DNA from: Bog-473 sp963707835
GTDB taxonomy: Bacteria > Actinomycetota > Acidimicrobiia > Acidimicrobiales > RAAP-2
Direction: 5' to 3'
DNA: 64,000 nucleotides
NCBI GenBank assembly: GCA_963707835.1
Contig: CAVPRI010000001.1
Coordinates: 1,364,001 to 1,428,000 of the forward strand
Part shown: in pieces, positions 28,477 to 35,927 of the stretch
Layout: the number at the start of each line of letters is the position of its first letter
How positions within the stretch are numbered: position 1 is the stretch's first letter
The notes under the pieces: model-generated
Told to the model about the DNA's origin: nothing
Seen by the model: only the letters and a program-made list of their open reading frames with translations
Databases searched by the model: none
Translations under genes and position numbers: made by a program

Positions 28477-28761
28477 GTGGCAGTGAAGCTCCGCCTCGTG
28501 CGGATGGGGAAGAAGAAGCAGCCGACCTACCGAGTGGTGGCCGCGGACAGCCGGTCACCCCGTGACGGGCGGTTTCTCGAGGTGGTGGGTACCTACGCCC
28601 CCCGGGGTGCGTCCAGGGCCGAGCCCGACGCCGTGGTCGAGATCGACAACGCCAAGGCCGTGAAGTGGCTCACCAACGGCGCGCAGCCGACCGAGCGGGT
28701 GGAGCGACTGCTCAAGCAGTCCGGTGCCCTCGACGAGTTCGCCGCGGCGAGGGCCAAGTGA
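28477..28761 (+). CDS. rpsP: 30S ribosomal protein S16
   Basis: The 94-residue product starts (M)AVKLRLVRMGKKKQPTYRVV, the S16 signature, and ends with a short Ala-rich tail. GGAGG is 9-10 nt before the GTG. The 96 bp between ffh and rpsP hold CACAAT (28413-28418), which may be an internal -10 giving a leader of about 50 nt. It begins the block rpsP-khpA-rimM-trmD-rplS, conserved across bacteria. Confidence 0.95.
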   Translation: MAVKLRLVRMGKKKQPTYRVVAADSRSPRDGRFLEVVGTYAPRGASRAEPDAVVEIDNAKAVKWLTNGAQPTERVERLLKQSGALDEFAAARAK

Positions 28762-29102
28762 CCGACCTCTACGAGGCCGGCGACGTGAACCGGGCCGACG
28801 TCGAGCCCGAGGACGACGACGAGGCCATCGATCAGGGGAACGATCGGGGCGAGGTCGACGGGGGCACCTCACAGGCCGTGCTGGCCTACGTGGCCAAGGC
28901 GCTGTCCAACGATCCCGAGTCGGTGGAGATCGAGACCGAGGAGCGCCGTGGCGGTGTGCGGCTCAATCTCCACGTGGCGCCCGAGGACATGGGTCGCGTG
29001 ATCGGCCGTCGGGGGCGCACGGCGCAGGCCATCCGAACCGTGGTCAACGTGGCCGGCGCCAAGGACGGCGTCCAGGCCAGCGTGGACATCGTCGACGACT
29101 GA
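28758..29102 (+). CDS. khpA: KH-domain RNA-binding protein KhpA with acidic N-terminal extension
   Basis: The C-terminal 75 residues form a single KH domain with the GxxG loop in DMGRVIGRRGRTAQAIRTVV, as in KhpA, an RNA chaperone encoded between rpsP and rimM. The first 36 residues (NRADVEPEDDDEAIDQGNDR and flanks) are strongly acidic and not part of the usual 75-80-residue protein. The GTG overlaps the rpsP stop (GTGA), which argues that the extension is translated. Starting at the later GTG would remove most of the extension but lose the coupling. Confidence 0.88.
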   Translation: MTDLYEAGDVNRADVEPEDDDEAIDQGNDRGEVDGGTSQAVLAYVAKALSNDPESVEIETEERRGGVRLNLHVAPEDMGRVIGRRGRTAQAIRTVVNVAGAKDGVQASVDIVDD

Positions 29103-29103
29103 T

Positions 29104-29568
29104 CTGCTCACGATCGGCCGGGTCACCCGGGCCCACGGTCTGCGCGGCGAGGTCGTCGTCGAGCTCTGGACCGATCAGGTGCAGCGACTCGACCCCGGAT
29201 CCGTGCTGGACTCGCGCCGGGGCGATCTCACCGTGGTCTCCTCACGCCACCTCGCCGGTACCCGTTACGTCGTCCTCTTCGCCGAGGCGTCCGACCGCAC
29301 CACGGCGGAGGCCCTGAGGGACCTCGAGCTCGAAGCCGAGGCGCTCGAGCTGCCCGGGACGCTGTGGGTCCACGAACTCGTCGGGGCCACGGTGTACGAC
29401 GCCGACGGGACCGAGCTCGGGCGGATTGCCGCGGTGGAGGCCAATCCAGCCAGCGATCTGCTGGTGCTCGACACGGGCGGGCTGATCCCGATCCGATTCG
29501 TCACCGCCCACGACACCGCGGCACAGCGGGTCGAGGTGGACATTCCCGAGGGTCTGCTCGAGCTATGA
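29104..29568 (+). CDS. rimM: Ribosome maturation factor RimM, probable CTG start
   Basis: RimM binds S19 and helps 30S head assembly. The sequence LTIGRVTRAHGLRGEVVVEL is the conserved N-terminus (family form VGRIGRAHGLRGEV), followed by a PRC-barrel with WVHELVGATVYDADGTELGR and the C-terminal VDIPEGLLEL. No ATG, GTG or TTG lies between the khpA stop and this motif. The codon at the expected start is CTG (29104), one nt after the khpA TGA. The first standard start, GTG at 29179, would delete the conserved motif. Either CTG is used or a base is wrong here. Confidence 0.88.
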   Translation: MLTIGRVTRAHGLRGEVVVELWTDQVQRLDPGSVLDSRRGDLTVVSSRHLAGTRYVVLFAEASDRTTAEALRDLELEAEALELPGTLWVHELVGATVYDADGTELGRIAAVEANPASDLLVLDTGGLIPIRFVTAHDTAAQRVEVDIPEGLLEL

Positions 29569-29578
29569 GCCGGCGGCC

Positions 29579-30439
29579 GTGAGGATCGACGTCTTCACCA
29601 TCTTCCCCGAGGTGGTGCGCGGCTACTGCACCACCTCCATCCTCGGCCGGGCCCATGTGTCCGGCGCGCTCGACGTGCGGGTGCACGACCTGCGTCAGGG
29701 GGCCGACGACCCGCGGCGCTCGGTCGACGACAGCCCGTTCGGGGGTGGTGCCGGGATGGTGCTCATGCCCGAGCCGGTCTTTCGCAGCGTCGAGGCGGTT
29801 CCGGACCTGCCCCGCCCGCTCTTCCTGCTCACGCCCGGTGGTCGGCGTTTCGACCAGCAGTTGGCGGCCGAGCTGGCCGGGCAGGAGGCCCCCCGGTCGG
29901 GTGACGGTCGGCCGCCCCGAGGCGGCGGGGCCGCCTCGGGTGGCTTCTCCTTACTGTGCGGGCGTTACGAGGGCGTCGACCAGCGGGTGGCCGAACACCT
30001 GGTCGACGGCGAGCTCTCGGTCGGTGACTTCGTGCTGGCCGGAGGCGAGCTGGCCGCGCTGGTCGTGGTCGAAGCCGTGGCGCGACTGCTGCCCGACGTC
30101 CTGGGCAACGAGGAGTCCGCCCGGGACGAGAGCTTCACCGAGGGCCTGCTCGAGTACCCCCAGTACACGCGGCCGGCGCAGTTCCGGGGCTGGGGCGTGC
30201 CCGAGGTCCTACGTTCGGGGGACCATGGGGCGGTGGCCGCCTGGCGTCGGACGCAGGCCCTCCTGCGGACGGCCGACCGCCGTCCCGACCTGCTCGAGCG
30301 CCTGGTCAGGGAGGCGGGCCTCAGCGCCAGTGATGTGCGGGCCCTGGCCCAGCACGGCTACGATGTCCCGTCCGGCCCAGCGCAGAGCAGCGCAGAGACC
30401 ACCGACGAGACCGCCGAACAGACCGGCTGGCCGGAGTGA
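29579..30439 (+). CDS. trmD: tRNA (guanine(37)-N1)-methyltransferase
   Basis: TrmD methylates G37 of tRNAs next to the anticodon to prevent frameshifting. The 286-residue product has MRIDVFTIFPEVVRGYCTTS, DDSPFGGGAGMVLMPEPVF and the SAM knot SLLCGRYEGVDQRVAEHLVD, then SVGDFVLAGGELAALVVVEA and EYPQYTRPAQFRGWGVPEVL. A glycine/proline-rich insert at about 105-120 (SGDGRPPRGGGAASGG) and a Thr/Glu-rich tail make it longer than typical (about 230-250). The GTG is 10 nt after the rimM stop. Confidence 0.95.
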   Translation: MRIDVFTIFPEVVRGYCTTSILGRAHVSGALDVRVHDLRQGADDPRRSVDDSPFGGGAGMVLMPEPVFRSVEAVPDLPRPLFLLTPGGRRFDQQLAAELAGQEAPRSGDGRPPRGGGAASGGFSLLCGRYEGVDQRVAEHLVDGELSVGDFVLAGGELAALVVVEAVARLLPDVLGNEESARDESFTEGLLEYPQYTRPAQFRGWGVPEVLRSGDHGAVAAWRRTQALLRTADRRPDLLERLVREAGLSASDVRALAQHGYDVPSGPAQSSAETTDETAEQTGWPE

Positions 30440-30454
30440 GCGAAGGACCCTCTC

Positions 30455-30970
30455 ATGCACCCCACCGAATCGATCGATCGCGACAGCATCCGCGACGACA
30501 TCCCCGAGTTCCGTCCCGGCGACACCGTCAAGGTCCACGTGCGGGTGGTCGAGGGGAACCGGGAACGCGTCCAGGTGTTCCAGGGGGCGGTGATCCGCCG
30601 CCAGGGCGGTGGGGTCCAGGAGACCTTCACGGTGCGCAAGGTGAGCTTCGGCGTGGGCGTCGAGCGCACCTTCCCCGTGCACTCACCGACCATCGCCAGG
30701 ATCGAGGTGACCACGCTCGGTGACGTCCGCCGCGCCAAGCTCTACTACCTGCGGGACCGTCACGGGAAGGCGGCCAAGATCAAGGAGCGTCGGGTTCCCC
30801 GGGGCAAGGCGGCGCTGGCCGGGGTCAAGGACCAGGGACCCGAGGCGGAAGAGATCGAGGCCGAGGAGATCGTGGCCGACGTGGACGACGAGGCTGTCGT
30901 CGAGGACGTCACCGTGGCCGAGGAGGTCGTCGAGGAGCAGCCCGAGGCCGAGGAGGCTGCAGGCGAGTAG
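30455..30970 (+). CDS. rplS: 50S ribosomal protein L19 with acidic C-terminal tail
   Basis: Residues 1-115 are L19, including FRPGDTVKVHVRVVEGNRER and FQGAVIRRQGGGVQETFTVR, which help form the 30S-50S bridge. The last 45-50 residues (from EAEEIEAEEIVADVDDEAVV to EQPEAEEAAGE) are almost wholly acidic and not part of normal L19 (about 115 aa); tails of this kind occur in some actinobacteria. The ATG lies 15 nt after the trmD stop. Downstream, lepB and rnhB, the usual neighbours in actinobacteria, are absent. Confidence 0.95.
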   Translation: MHPTESIDRDSIRDDIPEFRPGDTVKVHVRVVEGNRERVQVFQGAVIRRQGGGVQETFTVRKVSFGVGVERTFPVHSPTIARIEVTTLGDVRRAKLYYLRDRHGKAAKIKERRVPRGKAALAGVKDQGPEAEEIEAEEIVADVDDEAVVEDVTVAEEVVEEQPEAEEAAGE

Positions 30971-30982
30971 GGCGGTCGTCCG

Positions 30983-31276
30983 ATGAGCGAGGAGGATCTC
31001 GAGCGCTACGAGGCCGAGATCGAGCTCGGGCTCGTGCAGGAGTACCGTGCGGTCCTCCCGGTCTTCTCCTACGTGATCGAGACGGAGCGGCGCTTCTATC
31101 TGGCCAACGAGGTCTCGCTCACCGTGCGCTCCGACACCGCGCCGGCCTGCATCGAGCTGGAGCTGCGCGATGCCTGGGTGTGGGACATGTACCGTCCCGC
31201 CCGCTTCGTTCCCGAGGTGCACGTGGTGACGTTCCGCGACGTGAACGTCGAGCGGCTGCCCGAACAGGAGCTCTGA
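30983..31276 (+). CDS. DUF2469 family protein
   Basis: This 97-residue acidic protein starts MSEEDLERYEAEIELGLVQE and contains VLPVFSYVIETERRFYLANE, then WVWDMYRPARFVPEVHVVTF. This is the DUF2469 family, nearly confined to actinobacteria and found near rplS, rnhB and yraN. Function is unknown. It has no membrane span or cysteine cluster. The ATG is 13 nt after the rplS stop and the gene is probably cotranscribed. Confidence 0.88.
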   Translation: MSEEDLERYEAEIELGLVQEYRAVLPVFSYVIETERRFYLANEVSLTVRSDTAPACIELELRDAWVWDMYRPARFVPEVHVVTFRDVNVERLPEQEL

Positions 31277-31295
31277 ACCCGGACCGTTCTGGGGC

Positions 31296-31655
31296 GTGGC
31301 GGATGAGCGCACCGTTGTGGGGCGCCGAGGCGAGGAGGCCGCGGCGGCATGGTACGAGGCCCGTGGCTACCGGGTGCTGGCGCGGAACTGGCGCTGTGCC
31401 CGCGGGGAGATCGATCTGATCTGCGAGTGGGCCGACGCCCGGCGTGTCTCCGTGCTCGTGGTCTGTGAGGTCAAGTCGAGGAGCTCGGGGTCGTTCGGTC
31501 ATGCGCTCGAGGCAGTGACGTCGGGGAAGAGACGCCGCCTGCGCGGCCTGGCGGTTTCCTACCTGCGCAGCCAGCGCAGAGGCTACGACGAGATCAGGTT
31601 CGACGTCGTCGGAGTGACCCCGGCGGGCCTCGTCGTCGTCGAAGGGGCGTTCTGA
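31296..31655 (+). CDS. YraN/UPF0102 family nuclease-like protein
   Basis: The 119-residue product has the UPF0102 pattern: GRRGEEAAAAWYEARGYRVL, then NWRCARGEIDLIC and VVCEVKSRSSGSFGHALEAV. The GEIDLI...CEVKSR blocks form the D...ExK core of Holliday-junction-resolvase-like nucleases; the biological role of YraN remains unclear. It begins with GTG at 31296. In actinobacteria yraN normally precedes comM and dprA; here 1.7 kb of other sequence comes in between. Confidence 0.88.
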   Translation: MADERTVVGRRGEEAAAAWYEARGYRVLARNWRCARGEIDLICEWADARRVSVLVVCEVKSRSSGSFGHALEAVTSGKRRRLRGLAVSYLRSQRRGYDEIRFDVVGVTPAGLVVVEGAF

Positions 31656-31720
31656 GCCGGCGCCCAGGCCTCCCGGGACCCGCAGGGTCGACCCGAGCAC
31701 AAGAACGCCCTCAACCACAC

Positions 31721-31899
31721 CTTGCGCCCCTGGCTTTCTCCCTGACGAAGACGCTGATCGATTTCTCGCTCACGGCCCCCATGGAGCAGGCGGTCGAGAC
31801 CGGAGCTCGGTGTCAGGCCGTCAACCTGTCGAGCGAGGATGCCGCGGAAGCCTTGGCTGCTTCACCGAGAAGCGGGAGGCTGCCCACATCGGGCGCTAG
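31721..31899 (+). pseudogene. Remnant of an enoyl-CoA hydratase/isomerase gene (C-terminal end)
   Basis: Reading from 31721 gives LAPLAFSLTKTLIDFSLTAP, MEQAVETGARCQAVNLSSED and AAEALAA. A one-base slip at about 31860 then gives FTEKREAAHIGR and a TAG stop. This is the typical last 55-60 residues of crotonase-family proteins, ending in the ED-EG-AF-EKR-P-F-GR pattern. The rest of the gene is missing, since yraN ends at 31655 and no related sequence precedes 31721. It therefore looks like a recombination scar between yraN and nfeD. The -10 of nfeD starts directly after its stop codon. Confidence 0.68.
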
Positions 31900-31911
31900 T
31901 AGCGTGGGGCC

Positions 31912-32121
31912 GTGCTCAGTGGCGTGCAGGGCATGATCGGCGAGACGGCCTTGGTCACCAGGGCAATTGAGGGTGCGCACAAACCCGGACGGATCCGAGC
32001 CCGAGGAGAGGAGTGGCTGGCCATTCCTCTTGACCCGGACGAAACCATCCCCGTCGGGACCGATGTCGTTGTGGCGGATGTCGAGCGCGGCCTGCTCGTG
32101 GTCTACGTCGTGGGCACATAG
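31912..32121 (+). CDS. NfeD-type OB-fold protein, stand-alone
   Basis: The 69-residue product MIGETALVTRAIEGAHKPGR then GEEWLAIPLDPDETIPVGTD and VERGLLVVYVV matches the soluble C-terminal OB domain of NfeD (usual pattern: G-G-A...G-V...G-W-A...I-G-V-V-V-G-L-V). The transmembrane helices and protease domain usually found before it are absent. TAGCGT (31900-31905) lies 6 nt before the GTG, so this short form seems to be the real gene. It is followed 25 bp later by an SPFH gene, the classic NfeD partner. Confidence 0.75.
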   Translation: MLSGVQGMIGETALVTRAIEGAHKPGRIRARGEEWLAIPLDPDETIPVGTDVVVADVERGLLVVYVVGT

Positions 32122-32146
32122 AGTCGAAGCAGAGAAAAGAGGCGCC

Positions 32147-33175
32147 ATGCTCGCATCGGCCGGAGAAGTACTCGGAATCATCGTCGTGGCAGCGCTGGCG
32201 GGCATCGGGTTGGTGACACTGTTCATGTCGCGCTTCATCAAGATCGTCCAGCAGGGCAGCGTCGGCGTCGTCAAGCGGCTCGGAGAGTTCAAGTCCGTCC
32301 AGCAGCCGGGTCTGCACGTGCTGGCTCCCTTCATCGACCGCATGGACAAGATCGACGTCCGCGAGTTCCCCATGACCGGTGACCAGCAGGCGGTGATCAC
32401 GAAGGACAACGTGTCGCTCCAGGTCAGCGCCACCATCTTCTGCCAGGTGATCGACGTGAGGTCGGCGCTGTTCGAGATCAACGACTTCCAGCTGGCCGTC
32501 GACCAGCTGTCGCGCACGGCGCTGCGCGCCGTCTTCGGCGAGCTCTCGCTTGATCAGGCGCTGTCCGAGCGCGAGATGATCAACAGCCGCATGCAGGACC
32601 ACATGGCCGACCCCACCGCCAAGTGGGGTGTGCGGCTGAACCGGATCGAGATCCTCGACATCACCCCTCCGATGAACGTGGTGCAGGCCATGTCCGAACA
32701 GAAGGAGGCCGAGCAGCACAAGCGCGCCCTGATCTTGAAGTCCGAGGGTGAGCAGCAGGCGGCCGTGAACCAGGCCGGCGGGCGAAAGTCGGCCGCGGTG
32801 CTCGAGGCCGAGGGCGCCAAGCAGGCCGCGATCCTGCGGGCAGAGGCGCAGATGAAGGTTCTCGAGCTGCAGGCGGAGGGCGAGAAGAAGGCACTCGTAC
32901 TGCGCGGCCAGGGCGAGGCGTCCCGTCTGGACTCCCTCGACACCTCGACGATCAACCCCCACACGCTCGCCGTGCTCCAGCTTCGGGCGTTGCAGGAGAT
33001 CGCCGCCTCCGACAACGCCAAGGTGGTTGTCCCTTATGAGGCGACCAGTCTGATGGGAGCGGCCGAGGTGCTCCTGTCGACGTTGCGCACGGAGGACCTG
33101 GCGGGTGGCAACCGGAACGGTTCGACGCCTGCCGCTGCGTCGTCCTCTGACGCATCCGGGCCTTCAAGGCCCTAG
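32147..33175 (+). CDS. SPFH/stomatin-like membrane protein
   Basis: The 342-residue protein has one N-terminal helix (VLGIIVVAALAGIGLVTLFM), then a Band-7 domain: QQGSVGVVKRLGEFKSVQQP, MDKIDVREFPMTGDQQAVIT and DNVSLQVSATIFCQVIDVRS. A long helical region EQKEAEQHKRALILKSEGEQ followed by Ala/Glu-rich coiled coil mediates oligomerisation. This is the stomatin-like p-type family that forms membrane microdomains with NfeD. The ATG at 32147 starts just before the helix and has a purine-rich leader (AAAAGAGG). The C-terminal 30 residues are Ser/Ala/Pro-rich. Confidence 0.9.
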   Translation: MLASAGEVLGIIVVAALAGIGLVTLFMSRFIKIVQQGSVGVVKRLGEFKSVQQPGLHVLAPFIDRMDKIDVREFPMTGDQQAVITKDNVSLQVSATIFCQVIDVRSALFEINDFQLAVDQLSRTALRAVFGELSLDQALSEREMINSRMQDHMADPTAKWGVRLNRIEILDITPPMNVVQAMSEQKEAEQHKRALILKSEGEQQAAVNQAGGRKSAAVLEAEGAKQAAILRAEAQMKVLELQAEGEKKALVLRGQGEASRLDSLDTSTINPHTLAVLQLRALQEIAASDNAKVVVPYEATSLMGAAEVLLSTLRTEDLAGGNRNGSTPAAASSSDASGPSRP

Positions 33176-33199
33176 CTCCCACCCGGGCTAGGCGCCCTC

Positions 33200-33289
33200 G
33201 GAGCCGTATACGCCGGAGCCGTATACGCCGGAGCCGTATACGCCGGAGCCGTATACGCCGGAGCCGTATACGCCGGAGCCGTATACGCC
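33200..33289. repeat. 15-bp tandem repeat array upstream of comM (6 exact copies)
   Basis: Six exact copies of GGAGCCGTATACGCC in a row, between the SPFH stop (33175) and the comM start (33334). Read on the minus strand the unit is GGCGTATACGGCTCC and shares its first 11 bases with the thiL array; only the last four bases differ (CTCC against ATGA). Every unit carries the palindrome CGTATACG once, so sites are spaced 15 bp apart. The array lies in the presumed control region of comM-dprA. Confidence 0.97.
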
Positions 33290-33333
33290 CGAAGTCCGTG
33301 CACATCGCCGTGGCGGGCGACCGTTCCCTCGAC

Positions 33334-34800
33334 ATGTTGGCTGCGATCGCCTCGGCCGCACTGAGCGGGGCCGTGGGGAACAAGGTCGCGGTCGAGGTCC
33401 ACGTATCAAAGGGGCTCCCGGGATTCACGATCGTCGGGCTCCCGGACGCGGCGGTCCGCGAAGCACGGGACCGCGTGCGCGCTGCGATCCTGTCGAGTGA
33501 CCTGCCGTGGCCGATGAGGCGGGTGACGGTCAACCTCGCACCGTCTGGGATTCGGAAGGGGGGATCGGGATTGGACCTCCCGATCGCCATCGGCCTGCTC
33601 GTTGCTTCTGGAGAACTCGCTCCCGAGTGCTGCGCAGATTTCGGGTTTTGTGGTGAATTGGGACTGAATGGCTCCTTGAGGCACGTGCCGGGCATGATCG
33701 CCCTGGCAGACGCGGTGGCACCGCCAGGCCTCGTCGTCCCGCTGTGTGACGTCCAGGAGGCCTCCCTCGTCGGAGCGAAGAAGGTCTTCGGAGCATCGAC
33801 GCTGGGACAGCTCGTGAGCATTCTGCGCGGTCGGGCCCCGTGGCCCGAGGTGCCGCCGCTCGAGCGAGGACCGGACCGGAATGCTGTTCCCGACCTCGCC
33901 GACGTCCGGGGACAGCCGCTCGGCCGCCGCGCCCTCGAGGTGGCAGCTGCGGGCGGTCACCACCTGTTGATGGTCGGCCCGCCCGGTGCCGGAAAGACGA
34001 TGTTGGCCGAACGGCTCCCCGGCCTGCTCCCCTCGCTGACCTCCGAGGAGGCGCTGACCACGACGAGAGTCCATTCGGCTGCCGGGTGTGCTCTGCCGAG
34101 CGGTCTTCTTGTCGACCGCCCACCGTTCCGTGCGCCGCATCACCGGGCATCCATCGTCTCCCTCACCGGGGGTGGGAACTGGACGTTGCGTCCGGGGGAG
34201 GTCAGTCTGGCGACGCACGGCGTCCTCTTCCTCGACGAACTCGGCGAGTTCCCGGTCGCCGCCCTCGAAGCGCTGCGACAGCCCTTGGAGGAAGGTGTGA
34301 TCAGGGTCAGTCGGGCTGGCGGGACGGCGACATTCCCGGCGGCATTCCAACTGGTGGCGGCGATGAATCCATGCCCGTGCGGCGAGGGAGTCTTCGAGGG
34401 GGCATGCAGGTGCACGGTGGCCGACAGGGCTCGTTATCGACGACGGGTCTCGGGTCCACTTCTCGACCGCTTCGACCTCATTGTGGCGCTGTCGAGGCCT
34501 GATCCCGATGCACTCCTCCGGGACGATCCGGGCGAGTCGTCCGCTGCCGTGGCCGCACGCGTCGCGTCGGCCCGGCATCGTATCGCCGAAGGGATCGGAG
34601 ATTCGCAGCCGATGCATCCCGATGCCGCGGCACTTCTCGCGGCGCGTCTGCGATCCGGAAGCCTGAGCGCTCGTGGACTACACAAGGTCGAACGTGTGGC
34701 GCACACCGTGGCTTCCCTGGCCGGAGCCGAGGTCGTCTCATTCGATCACATAGCGGAGGCGTTCTCCCTCCGGGCGGGGAGTGCGGTGGTGATCTCGTGA
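33334..34800 (+). CDS. comM: YifB/ComM-family AAA+ ATPase (Mg chelatase-like)
   Basis: The 488-residue protein begins MLAAIASAALSGAVGNKVAV and shows HVSKGLPGFTIVGLPDAAVR, the ComM N-terminal Lon-like domain. The AAA+ module has MVGPPGAGKTMLAERLPGLL (Walker A), LFLDELGEFPVAALEALRQP (Walker B) and AMNPCPCGEGVFEGACRC with the zinc-binding cysteines. ComM is a helicase that promotes branch migration when transformed DNA is integrated. The frame is open from 33298, but homology starts at 33334. The GTG of dprA overlaps its stop. Confidence 0.92.
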   Translation: MLAAIASAALSGAVGNKVAVEVHVSKGLPGFTIVGLPDAAVREARDRVRAAILSSDLPWPMRRVTVNLAPSGIRKGGSGLDLPIAIGLLVASGELAPECCADFGFCGELGLNGSLRHVPGMIALADAVAPPGLVVPLCDVQEASLVGAKKVFGASTLGQLVSILRGRAPWPEVPPLERGPDRNAVPDLADVRGQPLGRRALEVAAAGGHHLLMVGPPGAGKTMLAERLPGLLPSLTSEEALTTTRVHSAAGCALPSGLLVDRPPFRAPHHRASIVSLTGGGNWTLRPGEVSLATHGVLFLDELGEFPVAALEALRQPLEEGVIRVSRAGGTATFPAAFQLVAAMNPCPCGEGVFEGACRCTVADRARYRRRVSGPLLDRFDLIVALSRPDPDALLRDDPGESSAAVAARVASARHRIAEGIGDSQPMHPDAAALLAARLRSGSLSARGLHKVERVAHTVASLAGAEVVSFDHIAEAFSLRAGSAVVIS

Positions 34801-35903
34801 ACACCGATGGCGATGTCGACCACGTGGCCCACGAGGGAAACAACGAGGGCCTTCCAGAAGAGGCTTACGCAGTGGCACTCGCCATGCTGCCATCGATCGG
34901 TCCAGCGACCCTGCGGCGCATGCTCGCGGCGGAGGCACCGTCGGCTGCCTGGGAGCGCGCCGTGGTCCGGACCGACGGTCGTGTGCCCGATGTGGCCTCG
35001 GTCTGGCGACGTCACGCCGAGCGGGGGATCCACATCCTGACGCGCCGCCATCGTTGCTATCCGAAGCGTCTTGAAGTCGATCCCCAGGCTCCCGCCCTCG
35101 TGTTCTGTCTCGGCGATCCGACATGTCTCAACGTGGCGCCGACGGTGGCGCTGGTGGGGACACGCTCGCCCACTCGCTACGGGATCGGGGTGGCGGCACA
35201 ACTGGGGGCCGACTTGTCGGCCGCGGGTGTCAGCGTGATCTCGGGCCTGGCGCTCGGGATCGACGGGGCGGCACACGAGGGTGCGTGTGGAGTCGGGGCG
35301 CCGCCCATCGGCGTGGTCGCTGGCGGCCTCGACGAGCCCTATCCGCGTCGACACACCCGACTGTGGGCGCGGGTGGCCGAAACGGGGTCCATCGTCTCGG
35401 AGTCGCCGGCTGGGGCACCGACGGAGCGCTGGCGCTTCCCGGCTCGCAATCGGCTCATGGCGGCTCTCAGTGACGTCGTCGTGGTGGTCGAGAGCCGGCA
35501 TCACGGCGGCTCTCGCCATAGCGTGGAGGCGGCGCTCTCTCGAGGGGTGGCCGTGGGTGCCGTGCCGGGGTCCATCCGTAGTGCGGCCTCCGAGGGGACC
35601 AATGCGCTCTTGGCCGAAGGTGCTTTCCCGGTCTGTTCGGTGGCGGATGTGCTGGTTGCCCTCTCGCTGGCGGGGGCCGAGCTGGAGCGTGTCGCGGCCA
35701 AGCGGATCGATCGGTCCGGCGAGCGCAAGCCCGAGACAGGCGTCGACCGGCAGGTCCACGATGCCCTGAGCACGGATCCCGCCCCGCTCGATCTCCTGGC
35801 CCGGGCCACCGGTTTGGCTCTTCCCGAGTTGTGCGGAGCTCTCGAGCGACTGGCGCAGATGGGCCTGGCCCGGGATGTCGGTGGCTACTGGGAACGAGCC
35901 TGA
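34797..35903 (+). CDS. dprA: DNA processing protein DprA
   Basis: DprA protects incoming single-stranded DNA and loads RecA. The 368-residue product has an N-terminal helix-hairpin-helix-like region (LAMLPSIGPATLRRMLAAEA), the Rossmann fold with VALVGTRSPTRYGIGVAAQL, GVSVISGLALGIDGAAHEGA and FPARNRLMAALSDVVVVVES, and a C-terminal winged-helix-like domain ending GLARDVGGYWERA. The GTG overlaps the comM stop (GTGA), so the two are translationally coupled and probably act together in DNA uptake or recombination. Confidence 0.92.
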   Translation: MNTDGDVDHVAHEGNNEGLPEEAYAVALAMLPSIGPATLRRMLAAEAPSAAWERAVVRTDGRVPDVASVWRRHAERGIHILTRRHRCYPKRLEVDPQAPALVFCLGDPTCLNVAPTVALVGTRSPTRYGIGVAAQLGADLSAAGVSVISGLALGIDGAAHEGACGVGAPPIGVVAGGLDEPYPRRHTRLWARVAETGSIVSESPAGAPTERWRFPARNRLMAALSDVVVVVESRHHGGSRHSVEAALSRGVAVGAVPGSIRSAASEGTNALLAEGAFPVCSVADVLVALSLAGAELERVAAKRIDRSGERKPETGVDRQVHDALSTDPAPLDLLARATGLALPELCGALERLAQMGLARDVGGYWERA

Positions 35904-35927
35904 GGAGTGGGGTCGTAACCTGCGGGT

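Noticed and set aside
31656..31720. Further upstream part of the crotonase remnant
   Set aside because: Translations in all three frames before 31721 show no crotonase pattern.
33200..33289. Plasmid or phage iterons / replication origin
   Set aside because: No replication initiator gene or AT-rich unwinding region lies nearby; the context is a chromosomal housekeeping block.
33172..33402. Minus-strand frame with VYGSG or AYTAP repeats opposite the comM array
   Set aside because: Produced only by the stop-free 15-bp repeat; no start site or conserved flank.
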